In this document: piece by piece, positions 1 to 5,667 of the stretch
How the letters are laid out: each line of letters starts with the position of its first letter
How positions within the stretch are numbered: the first letter of the stretch is position 1
Source of the DNA: Elusimicrobiota bacterium
GTDB lineage: Bacteria > Elusimicrobiota > Elusimicrobia > UBA1565 > UBA9628
DNA: 8,071 nucleotides
Assembly (NCBI GenBank): GCA_028717865.1
Contig: JAQUMZ010000105.1
Span: forward strand, 1-8,071
Direction: 5' to 3'
The notes under the pieces: model-generated
Seen by the model: the letters and a program-made list of their open reading frames with translations, nothing else
Told to the model about the DNA's origin: nothing
Database searches by the model: none
Program-made: the position numbers and the translations under genes

Positions 1-748
1 GCTCCGTCAGGCTCCAGGCCCGGCTCCAGGTCTCGTCCGGCGGCGGCCTGTAGGCGTCCCAGGCCACGGAGGAGCGGTTTTGGGAATAAAGCAGGTTCTT
101 GAACGCGAGGAACAGCTCGCTGTGGCGGGTCAGCCGCGAGGCCAGCGCCAGCGACCAGCCGGCGCGCGCGGCCAGGGGCTTGACGACCTCTAGGTTTCCG
201 CGCGAGATTTCCGCGCAGGACCGGGTGGGCGGGACCACGCCCCATTGACGCCTGAGCAGGCCGCACGAATTGTCGATGAGGTCGTTGCCGGCGTAGAAAA
301 ACAGTAGCACGAGTCCCGGGCGCAAGGGCCGCAGGACCGATTGGAACGCGCGGGTCTCCTGGATCGTGCCGAAGCCCGACGTCCCGGTGTTGAGCACGGG
401 AACGCCGAGCAGGCGCTGCAGCAGGGCGCAGACGTGCGCGCCTTCCGGGGCCTGGCGCGCCTCCAGGAACGAGTCGCCCAGGGCCCCGATCTTGAAGGGC
501 GCCTCCAGGTTCCACTCGCCGCCCCGGAAACCCCGGGAGTTGACGCGCAGGGGTGAAACGCGGTAGCAGGCGCCGTTGCAGGCGGCCCGCTGGCCGGGCT
601 CCAGCACCGGCCCGAGTTCCGGATCGAGCCGGCAGCGAACGGTGCTGTTCCAGTCCGTGAACCGGGTGGGAACCAGGCGCAGGGAGATCTCGACCAGCAG
701 CCCTGCCGCGGCCAGTCCGACCAGGAGCGCCGCGAGTTTCCGGGCCAT
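1..748 (-). CDS. SGNH/GDSL-family hydrolase, membrane-anchored or exported (3' end missing)
   Basis: Open frame of 249 codons from an ATG at 748-746 running off the left edge without a stop. A short basic N-terminus (MARK) is followed by a hydrophobic stretch at residues 5-21, so the protein is probably exported or anchored with its domain outside the cytoplasm. SGNH blocks are visible: block I as GALGDSF with nucleophile Ser93, a block II-like TSGFG near 123-127 and block III as YAGND at 152-156 (oxyanion Gly154, Asn155). The catalytic DxxH block lies beyond the window. Families of this kind act as esterases or acyl/acetyltransferases on surface glycans; the substrate here is unknown. The start lies 2 nt after the stop of the upstream GT9 gene, so the two are almost certainly co-transcribed. 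The fold call is strong; the envelope-glycan role is inference from the neighbours. Confidence 0.85.
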   Translation of the reverse strand, partial: MARKLAALLVGLAAAGLLVEISLRLVPTRFTDWNSTVRCRLDPELGPVLEPGQRAACNGACYRVSPLRVNSRGFRGGEWNLEAPFKIGALGDSFLEARQAPEGAHVCALLQRLLGVPVLNTGTSGFGTIQETRAFQSVLRPLRPGLVLLFFYAGNDLIDNSCGLLRRQWGVVPPTRSCAEISRGNLEVVKPLAARAGWSLALASRLTRHSELFLAFKNLLYSQNRSSVAWDAYRPPPDETWSRAWSLTE

Positions 749-750
749 GG

Positions 751-1968
751 TCAAGCCAGGCAGCGCGCCCGGCGCAGCAGGGCGGCGGCCAGGCGCGGAT
801 CGATGCCCTTGACCTCGGGATCGTCGCAGAGGAGGTTGTAGCAGGGTTTGCGGTCGCCGCCGCGGTAAAGCACCATCTTGTCGAGGCCGTCCGAAGTGAC
901 GGTCTCCTCGTAGACGTGGCCGCCGGGGAGGCCGCGGCGCCGGTACGGGTCGCGGGAAGGCGGCCGCCATTGGGCCGGCAGGCCGCAGGTGTAGAGCACG
1001 AAGGCGTTGGTGAAGCGCTGCAGGTAGTGCTCGGCCCCGCCGTCCAAGGCCAGCAGCAGGGCCGATTCGGAAGCGATCCTCGCCAGCTCGGCGAGCGGCC
1101 GGGCGCCCTCCAGCCAGGTCACCCGCGCGTTTTGGGCCAGCTCGGGACGGCGCCTCAGGGCCGGCAGCACGGCTTGCCGTTCGTCGTCGGCGACCAGGCA
1201 GGGGGCCGCGGCCGCGGCCAGCTCGAGCAGGCGGCTCCAGCGCGCGAGGTCGAGCTGCCGGCGCGGTTCTCCGCCTACTAAGAATAGGATTTGGCGCCGT
1301 CTTCGCGCCGTCTTCGCACCGACGGCCTCGTCTTCGGCGGGAATATCCAGGCCCAGACATTCGGCGGCGGCGCGCCTGCATTCCTCGGCCGCCGTCTCCG
1401 AGCGGGGCGGCCGCGGCGCCGCGGCGAAGGCGTCGTAGGCCGCCGCGAGCGGGCCCAGGTTGCGTCCGACAAGCCAGCGCGCCGGGTGGGCGGCGCGCAC
1501 CAGGGGATCGCCGACGAGGTCCAGGAGCAGATCGTATGCCTCGGGCCGCGGCCGCAGGCGCCGCGCCAGAGGGGAGAGCAGAACGGCCAGGGCGTAGCGC
1601 GCCTTGCGCATGGGATCGGGACCCGTGCCGCGCCACCAGCGCCAGAAGGGCCGGGCGGGGTCGTCCGCGACCACGGCCAGGCCCGCCTCCCGGAAGACGA
1701 ACGCGTTGGCCGCGGAGGCCAGGACCCGCACGTCCTCGAATCGGCGCGCGAGTTGGCGCAGCAGGGGCAGGCAGACCACCGCGTCGCCCACGCCGTCCGA
1801 GCGGTTGACCAGGACCTTGCGGATGCGGCCAGAGACGACCTCCTCGCGCAGGCGCGCGCGCGCGACGCCGCTCAGGGGCCGGATCACGGCGTCGGCCGCG
1901 GCCAAGCCCAGGCGTTCCGCGGCGAAAACGGCGTCGCGCAGGCGACGGCGCAGGAAGAGGCCGATCAT
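751..1968 (-). CDS. Glycosyltransferase family 9 (ADP-heptose:LPS heptosyltransferase-like)
   Basis: A 405-residue protein with the GT9 layout of two Rossmann-like (GT-B) domains. The N-terminal signature KVLVNRSDGVGDAVVCLPLL at 51-70 matches the family's usual R-x-D-G-I-G-D-x-x-x-x-x-P-L-L motif, including Asp58, Gly59, Gly61 and Asp62. The C-terminal donor-side motif is LDGGAEHYLQ at 308-317, followed by LYTCGLPAQW at 325-334, where the family has D-S/T-G-x-x-H and then a G-x-t-x-x-x-W stretch. Family members add heptose or other sugars to lipopolysaccharide core or related surface glycans from the cytoplasmic face. About 50 residues precede the motif, longer than in typical WaaC/WaaF, and no strong Shine-Dalgarno sequence precedes the ATG at 1968, so a later start is possible. 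It is the first gene of a leftward pair with the SGNH hydrolase. The exact sugar and acceptor cannot be told. Confidence 0.85.
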   Translation of the reverse strand: MIGLFLRRRLRDAVFAAERLGLAAADAVIRPLSGVARARLREEVVSGRIRKVLVNRSDGVGDAVVCLPLLRQLARRFEDVRVLASAANAFVFREAGLAVVADDPARPFWRWWRGTGPDPMRKARYALAVLLSPLARRLRPRPEAYDLLLDLVGDPLVRAAHPARWLVGRNLGPLAAAYDAFAAAPRPPRSETAAEECRRAAAECLGLDIPAEDEAVGAKTARRRRQILFLVGGEPRRQLDLARWSRLLELAAAAAPCLVADDERQAVLPALRRRPELAQNARVTWLEGARPLAELARIASESALLLALDGGAEHYLQRFTNAFVLYTCGLPAQWRPPSRDPYRRRGLPGGHVYEETVTSDGLDKMVLYRGGDRKPCYNLLCDDPEVKGIDPRLAAALLRRARCLA

Positions 1969-1993
1969 GACGGGTTGGGCCGGCGCGTCAGAT

Positions 1994-2227
1994 GGTATGC
2001 GGAACTTGAGATTCGGGCCATATCTCGCCCGTTTCCGCCGAACTCAATACTATCGGCGCGACTAAGGAAGGGTCGCGCCGGCCTCGCGATCCTGCGGATC
2101 GCGAGGGGTTTGACGGCTGCGGCCGTGGCAATGCCTCCCATCGCGGCCTCCCGCCGTACCAAGGTTCGCGCGCGGTCGTACGGCGCGCGAACCCGCGCGC
2201 GCCCTGTTCCTCGTGCGCGCGCCGGGC
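1994..2227. repeat. Repeat unit 1 (full, four hairpins)
   Basis: Hairpin 1 (2054-2080) has arms CGGCGCGAC and GTCGCGCCG with a 9-nt loop. Hairpin 2 (2082-2106) has 11-bp arms CCTCGCGATCC and GGATCGCGAGG around a TGC loop. Hairpin 3 (2163-2193) has 11-bp arms GGTTCGCGCGC and GCGCGCGAACC around a 9-nt loop. Hairpin 4 (2195-2222) has 8-bp arms GCGCGCGC with a 12-nt loop containing TTCCTCGT. None is followed by a run of T on either strand, so they are not ordinary intrinsic terminators. This unit is the most divergent of the three and lies nearest the GT9 gene. Confidence 0.93.
2019..2047 (-). promoter_or_regulatory. Candidate sigma-70-like promoter for the leftward GT9-SGNH pair
   Basis: Read leftward, TTGAGT (2047-2042) is followed after 17 bp by GATATG (2024-2019). 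This would place transcription start about 40-45 nt upstream of the ATG at 1968. The same TTGAGT is conserved in all three repeat units, but the second hexamer is the poorer GATAGC in units 2 and 3. The match to consensus is moderate and no experimental support exists here. Confidence 0.3.
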
Positions 2228-2461
2228 GGTATGCGGATCCGAAGAGTTGGGCGCTATCTTGCCCATTTCCGTCGAACTCAATACTATCGGCCCGACCAAG
2301 GAATAGTCGGGCCGGCCTCGCGATCCTGCGGATCGCGAGGGGTTTAACGGAGGTGGCCGCAGCAAAGCCTCCCATCGCGGTCCCCCGCCGTACCAAGGTT
2401 CGCGCGCGATCGTGCGGCGCGCGAACCCGCGCGCGCCCCGTTCCTCGTGCGCGCGCCAGGC
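2228..2461. repeat. Repeat unit 2 (full, four hairpins)
   Basis: This unit has the same four hairpins as unit 1: 2288-2314, 2316-2340, 2397-2427 and 2429-2456. In hairpin 1 the fifth base pair is C-G (2292/2310) where unit 1 has G-C (2058/2076), a compensatory double change. Hairpin 2 is identical to that of unit 1. The changes in hairpins 3 and 4 are all in the loops. Unit 2 is closer to unit 3 than to unit 1, suggesting that the latest duplication involved units 2 and 3. Confidence 0.93.
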
Positions 2462-2584
2462 GGTATGCGGATCCAAAGATTCGGGCGCTATCTTGCCCAT
2501 TTCCGTCGAACTCAATACTATCGGCCCGACCAAGGAATAGTCGGGCCGGCCTCGCGATGCTGCGCATCGCGAGGGAGTTAACGG
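2462..2584. repeat. Repeat unit 3 (half unit, hairpins 1 and 2 only)
   Basis: Only half A is present; similarity stops shortly after AGTTAACGGC near 2584. Hairpin 1 is at 2522-2548 and is identical to that of unit 2. Hairpin 2 is at 2550-2574 and carries a compensatory exchange: the tenth pair is G2559-C2565, against C-G in units 1 and 2 (2091/2097 and 2325/2331). The array therefore begins and ends with half A. Confidence 0.92.
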
Positions 2585-2612
2585 CCAACAGAGGCAGGCG
2601 GGCCTGGGTCAA

Positions 2613-2640
2613 GGACGGCCTCCGTTGGAGACGCCCGTCC
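2613..2640. other. Small hairpin between repeat array and rightward operon
   Basis: The outer arms GGACGG and CCGTCC (2613-2618 and 2635-2640) enclose an inner CTCC-GTT-GGAG stem-loop with a few unpaired bases. It is much weaker than the hairpins of the repeat array and has no T-run. Apart from this I see nothing else recognisable between 2585 and 2701. Confidence 0.35.
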
Positions 2641-2701
2641 ACATGGTGTGCAGTGTGTGGGCACGAGACCTGCTTCATATTGTCGTGAGTTCGCGTGATT
2701 T

Positions 2702-2740
2702 CACTGTCGATCCGCATTTTACTATAGTTTGTCGACAGTG
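2702..2740. promoter_or_regulatory. Perfect 9-bp inverted repeat around an A/T-rich patch (candidate operator/promoter)
   Basis: CACTGTCGA at 2702-2710 is the exact reverse complement of TCGACAGTG at 2732-2740, with a 21-nt spacer at 2711-2731. The spacer holds the A/T-rich run ATTTTACTATAGTTT (2716-2730) in an otherwise very GC-rich region. TACTAT at 2720-2725 could be a rightward -10 element, with only a poor -35 (TTTCAC at 2699-2704, 15 bp spacing). The site overlaps candidate start codons TTG 2729 and GTG 2738, as an operator controlling the rightward operon would. The palindrome is certain; its role is inference. Confidence 0.45.
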
Positions 2741-4501
2741 CAGAGCGCGGGGCGGGGCACTACCTTGAGACGGGGGCTGGAGGCCGCTTTGATCGCGGCC
2801 GCGGTGGCCGCCGGCTTCGCCAACAGCCTGCGCAACGACTTCGTCTTCGACGATCGCCGGGTCATCGTGGAGAATACCAGGGTGACCCGGCAGGAGTGGA
2901 AGGCGATCTGGACGCGGCCCGGTTCGTGGTTCCCGGAGGCCGACGATACGGGCTGGCGCCCTTTGACCACGACCAGCTTCGCCTTGAATTGGAAGCTGTT
3001 CGGCCGCGACCCGGCGGCTTTCCGCGCTTTCAACCTGGCGGTCCATGCCGCCAATTCCCTGCTGGTGGCGGAGTTGGGCGCCCTCATCGGCCTGGCCGCT
3101 CCGGCCCCCCTGTTGGCGGGGCTTCTTTTCGCCCTGCACCCCGTCCATGCCGAGGTGCTCAACACCGTGGTGGGCCGCGCGGATTTGCTGGCCGCGCTCT
3201 TCCTGCTGCTGGCCTGCCGCTTTTATTGGCTGGGCCGGGTGCGTTGGGCCCTGATTTTTTTCGGCACCGGGCTGCTCTCCAAGGAGAGCTCCCTGCCCTT
3301 CATCGCCCTCATCCCCTTGCTGGCCTGGCTCAAGTCCGGGCGCGGCGCCGATTGGCGCCGCGTCGCGCGCGACACGGGCCTGGCGATCGCGGTCGTGGCC
3401 GCCTGCGCTTGCTACCGCCAGACGATGATCGGCGCCGTCATCGCCTCTCCCGCCGTAGAGCCCGCCGTGAATCACGTGCCGGGCATGCAGAATCCCCTGG
3501 GCGGCGCCACGCCCGTCGCGGCGCGGGTCGCCAACGCCTTGTACGTCCTCTGGCGCTACCTGCTGCTGCTCGTCGCGCCCCGGCATCTTTCGGCCGACTA
3601 TTCCTTGAACGCGATTCCGGTCCTGGGGGTGTTCGCCTGGCGTAACGTCTTGGCGGCCCTGCTTCTGGCCGCGGCGGCGCTGGGGCTGGGGCTCTGGGCG
3701 CGCGGCCGCCGCGCCGTGGCCTTCGCGGCGGGGTTCTTCGTTTTGACGTTCGTTCCGGTCTCGAACATCCCCCTGGCGATCGGCTCCATCATGGCCGAGC
3801 GGTTCGTTTACCTGCCCTCCGCGGGCTTCTGCCTGCTCGCCGCCATGGCCTTGGCGGCCGCCGCGCGTCCGGGGGCGCTCGGCGCGGTTCTGGTACTGGG
3901 CCTGTTCGCCGGCCGCGACGTCCTGCGCAACCGCGATTGGAAGGACGACAACGTCCTGTTCCTGAAGACCCTGGAGACCTCGCCCAACTCGGTCTTCGCG
4001 ATGGTCAACGCCTCCCACGCCTTGCTCCAGCGCAAGGATTTCGCCGGGGCCCGGGACCTGCTCCTGCGCGCCTTGCGCGAGACGCCGACCACGGACCGCT
4101 ACCCCCTGCCTTATAATAATCTGGGCCTGGCCTACATGGGATTGGGCGACCTGGGCGCGGCCGAGGCCTCGTTCCAGGACGCCTTGCGCCGCGATCCCGA
4201 GGACATCGACTCTTGGGTCAACATCGGCATCGTCTTCGCCAAGCAGCGGCGTTACGACGGCGCCATCGCGGCCTTCGAGCGCGCCCTGGCCCGCGCGCCC
4301 GACGCCGCCAAGCTGCATTACAATCTTGCCCTGGCCTGCAAGCAGAAGGCCGAGGTCCTCGCCGCCTGGGGCGACGCGCCGCAGGCCCGCGCGGCGCGGG
4401 TCCGGGCGCGGGAGCATTTCCGGCGCGCGCTGGCGCTCTTCCCCGCCTACGGCGAGGCGGCCGGGGCGCTGGCCGACCTCGAGGCCCGGTTCCCTAAATG
4501 A
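2729..4501 (+). CDS. TMTC-like (GT105-type) membrane glycosyltransferase with C-terminal TPRs
   Basis: Polytopic GT-C fold protein of up to 590 residues. The first extracytoplasmic loop has NDFVFDDRRVIVEN with the acidic pair Asp41-Asp42 expected for metal/lipid-sugar binding. Further TMTC hallmarks are HAEVLNTVVGRADLL at 140-154, LLSKESSLP around 182-190 and AERFVYLPSAGF at 356-367. From about residue 425 the protein is soluble, with three clear TPR units (425-458, 465-498, 499-532) and a fourth broken by an insert. Animal TMTC proteins are O-mannosyltransferases using dolichyl-phosphate-mannose; bacterial relatives are mostly uncharacterised, so donor and acceptor are unknown. TPRs probably bind the protein acceptor. 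Start is uncertain: TTG 2729 (outer limit given here), GTG 2738 or TTG 2765 are in frame. TTG 2765 gives a typical short basic N-terminus before the first membrane helix and clears the palindrome. The stop overlaps the next gene by ATGA. Confidence 0.87.
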   Translation: MSTVQSAGRGTTLRRGLEAALIAAAVAAGFANSLRNDFVFDDRRVIVENTRVTRQEWKAIWTRPGSWFPEADDTGWRPLTTTSFALNWKLFGRDPAAFRAFNLAVHAANSLLVAELGALIGLAAPAPLLAGLLFALHPVHAEVLNTVVGRADLLAALFLLLACRFYWLGRVRWALIFFGTGLLSKESSLPFIALIPLLAWLKSGRGADWRRVARDTGLAIAVVAACACYRQTMIGAVIASPAVEPAVNHVPGMQNPLGGATPVAARVANALYVLWRYLLLLVAPRHLSADYSLNAIPVLGVFAWRNVLAALLLAAAALGLGLWARGRRAVAFAAGFFVLTFVPVSNIPLAIGSIMAERFVYLPSAGFCLLAAMALAAAARPGALGAVLVLGLFAGRDVLRNRDWKDDNVLFLKTLETSPNSVFAMVNASHALLQRKDFAGARDLLLRALRETPTTDRYPLPYNNLGLAYMGLGDLGAAEASFQDALRRDPEDIDSWVNIGIVFAKQRRYDGAIAAFERALARAPDAAKLHYNLALACKQKAEVLAAWGDAPQARAARVRAREHFRRALALFPAYGEAAGALADLEARFPK

Positions 4502-5664
4502 CGAGCCCGGGGCCGCGGCGGCGGGTCGTTTTCGTCATCCCCACGCTGGGCGGGGGGGGGGCCGAGCAGATACTGATCCAATGGCTCGACTTCTACCGCC
4601 GCGCCCGGGGTTTGGCGTTCGCGGTCGATCCCGTCGTGGTTTTCTCCATGCGCAAGGAAGGGCCCTACGTGGAGGACCTGCCTGCGGGCATCGAGACCCA
4701 CGAGCTGGGACCGGACCCCGGCGCGATGCTGCCCTTCGACGTCTTGACCGGGGCCTGGGAGCTGGGCGCGCTTTACCGGCGCCTCAAGCCCGACCTGGTG
4801 GTTTCCATCATCACGCACGCCAGCGTCATGGCCCTGCTGGCGGCGCGCCTGTTCGCGCCGCGCACGAAGGTCGTCGTCTGCGAGCAGACCATGCTCTCGA
4901 CCAACATCCGCGATTTTTATCCGCGGGCGCATCCCCTGCTGAACGTGTTGATCCGCGGCCTCTATCCCTCGGCGCGCCGCATCGTGGCCGTGACCGAGGC
5001 CGTCAAGGCGGATTTGGCCGCGAACTTCGGCTTGGCGGCGGCCGCGGTGGACGTGGTCTGCAATCCCATCGACTCGGAATCGGTGCGCCGGCGGGCCGCG
5101 GAGCCCGTCGAGGAGCGCGGCCTGCCGCCGGCCCCGCGGATACTGGGGGTCGGGCGCTTCGTCAAGCAGAAGGGGTTCGTGCACCTGATCCGGGCCGCGG
5201 CCCGCGTGCGCGAGCAGCTGGACGCCTCCCTGCTGCTCGTCGGAGACGGTCCGCTGCGGGCGGATTTGGAAGGCGAGGCGCGCCGCCTGGGCCTGTCCGG
5301 CTCGGTGCGCTTCGCGGGCTTCCAGAAGAACCCGATCCGCTACATGCCCGGCGCCTGCGCCATGGCCGTGCCGTCGCTCTACGAGGCGCAAGGCATCGCG
5401 CTCATGGAGGCGCTGGCCGCCGGCCTGCCCGTGGTGGCCACGGATTGCAGCGGTCCCCGCGCCATCATCGAGGACGGCGTCAGCGGCCTGCTGGTCCCGC
5501 CGGGCGACGAGTCCGCCTTGGCCGCGGCCCTGCTCAGGCTGCTGCGCGACCCCGGCCTGCGCCGGGACCTGGCGCGCCGCGGCCTGCGGCGGGCGGAGGA
5601 TTTTTCGGTGGCCGCCCACCTGGAGGCCTATGACCGGATATTCGCGGCGGCCATGGCGGGCTGA
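4498..5664 (+). CDS. Glycosyltransferase family 4 (GT-B, retaining)
   Basis: A 388-residue protein of normal GT4 length. The N-terminal loop LGGGGAEQ (17-24) is the usual GT4 phosphate/acceptor-side motif after beta-1. The C-terminal domain begins near GVGRFVKQKGF at 217-227, with Lys223 and Lys225 in the region where the family binds donor phosphates. The catalytic EX7E motif is intact in EAQGIALME (Glu296 and Glu304), followed by AAGLPVVATDCSGPRAIIEDG. No membrane segment is evident, so it probably acts at the cytoplasmic face, adding a sugar to a lipid-linked glycan. Its ATG overlaps the stop of the TMTC-like gene (ATGA), implying translational coupling, and it ends 3 nt before the STT3 gene. 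That position suggests it helps build the glycan used by one of the GT-C enzymes; the sugar is not predictable. The Gly-rich loop is encoded by a run of ten G. Confidence 0.92.
   Translation: MTSPGPRRRVVFVIPTLGGGGAEQILIQWLDFYRRARGLAFAVDPVVVFSMRKEGPYVEDLPAGIETHELGPDPGAMLPFDVLTGAWELGALYRRLKPDLVVSIITHASVMALLAARLFAPRTKVVVCEQTMLSTNIRDFYPRAHPLLNVLIRGLYPSARRIVAVTEAVKADLAANFGLAAAAVDVVCNPIDSESVRRRAAEPVEERGLPPAPRILGVGRFVKQKGFVHLIRAAARVREQLDASLLLVGDGPLRADLEGEARRLGLSGSVRFAGFQKNPIRYMPGACAMAVPSLYEAQGIALMEALAAGLPVVATDCSGPRAIIEDGVSGLLVPPGDESALAAALLRLLRDPGLRRDLARRGLRRAEDFSVAAHLEAYDRIFAAAMAG
4552..4561 (+). repeat. Homopolymeric G10 tract near the 5' end of the GT4 gene
   Basis: Ten consecutive G encode Gly19-Gly21 and the first base of Ala22 in the conserved GGGGAE loop. 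Long G tracts near the 5' end of surface-glycan glycosyltransferase genes are slippage (phase-variation) sites in some bacteria. Here the tract also fits ordinary GC-rich coding of a conserved Gly-rich motif. The tract is seen directly; any switching is inference. Confidence 0.6.
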
Positions 5665-5667
5665 GCC

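Larger units (their letters stand above)
1983..2584. repeat. Structured tandem repeat array, exact 234-bp period, about 2.5 copies
   Basis: Identical landmarks recur at exactly 234-bp spacing: GGTATGCGGA at 1994, 2228 and 2462, and GCGATCCTGCGGATC (or its variant) at 2086, 2320 and 2554. The order is A-B-A-B-A. Half A (about 123 bp) holds a conserved block around ACTCAATACTATCGG plus hairpins 1 and 2. Half B (about 111 bp) holds hairpins 3 and 4. By hand alignment, units 1 and 2 differ at 29 of 234 positions without gaps, and units 2 and 3 at about 7 of the 124 positions shared. Weak similarity extends left to about 1983. The array fills most of the divergent intergenic region. Substitutions between units 1 and 2 fall 8, 9 and 12 in the three codon phases, so there is no sign of protein coding. 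I do not recognise the family. Confidence 0.95.

Noticed and set aside
2082..2106. Rho-independent terminator formed by hairpin 2 (and its copies)
   Set aside because: The stem is strong but no U-tract follows on either strand, and the array lies between divergent gene starts where terminators are not expected.
1983..2584. CRISPR array
   Set aside because: The period is 234 bp, the whole unit is conserved and not alternating repeats with unique spacers, and no cas genes are present.
1291..2688. 465-residue rightward open frame over the GT9 gene and the repeats
   Set aside because: It is antisense to a clear GT9 gene for half its length and then translates the repeats; low-complexity Arg/Ala/Pro composition marks it as a GC-rich shadow.
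1965..2717. 250-residue leftward open frame across the repeat array, with its stop overlapping the GT9 start
   Set aside because: It stays open because the repeat period is a multiple of three and the DNA is GC-rich. Substitutions between repeat units show no third-position bias in any phase, and the product is Arg/Ala-rich with no recognisable domain.
2675..4417. 580-residue leftward open frame antisense to the TMTC-like gene
   Set aside because: Gly/Gln/Arg-rich composition without domains, opposite a gene with clear family motifs; typical antisense shadow.
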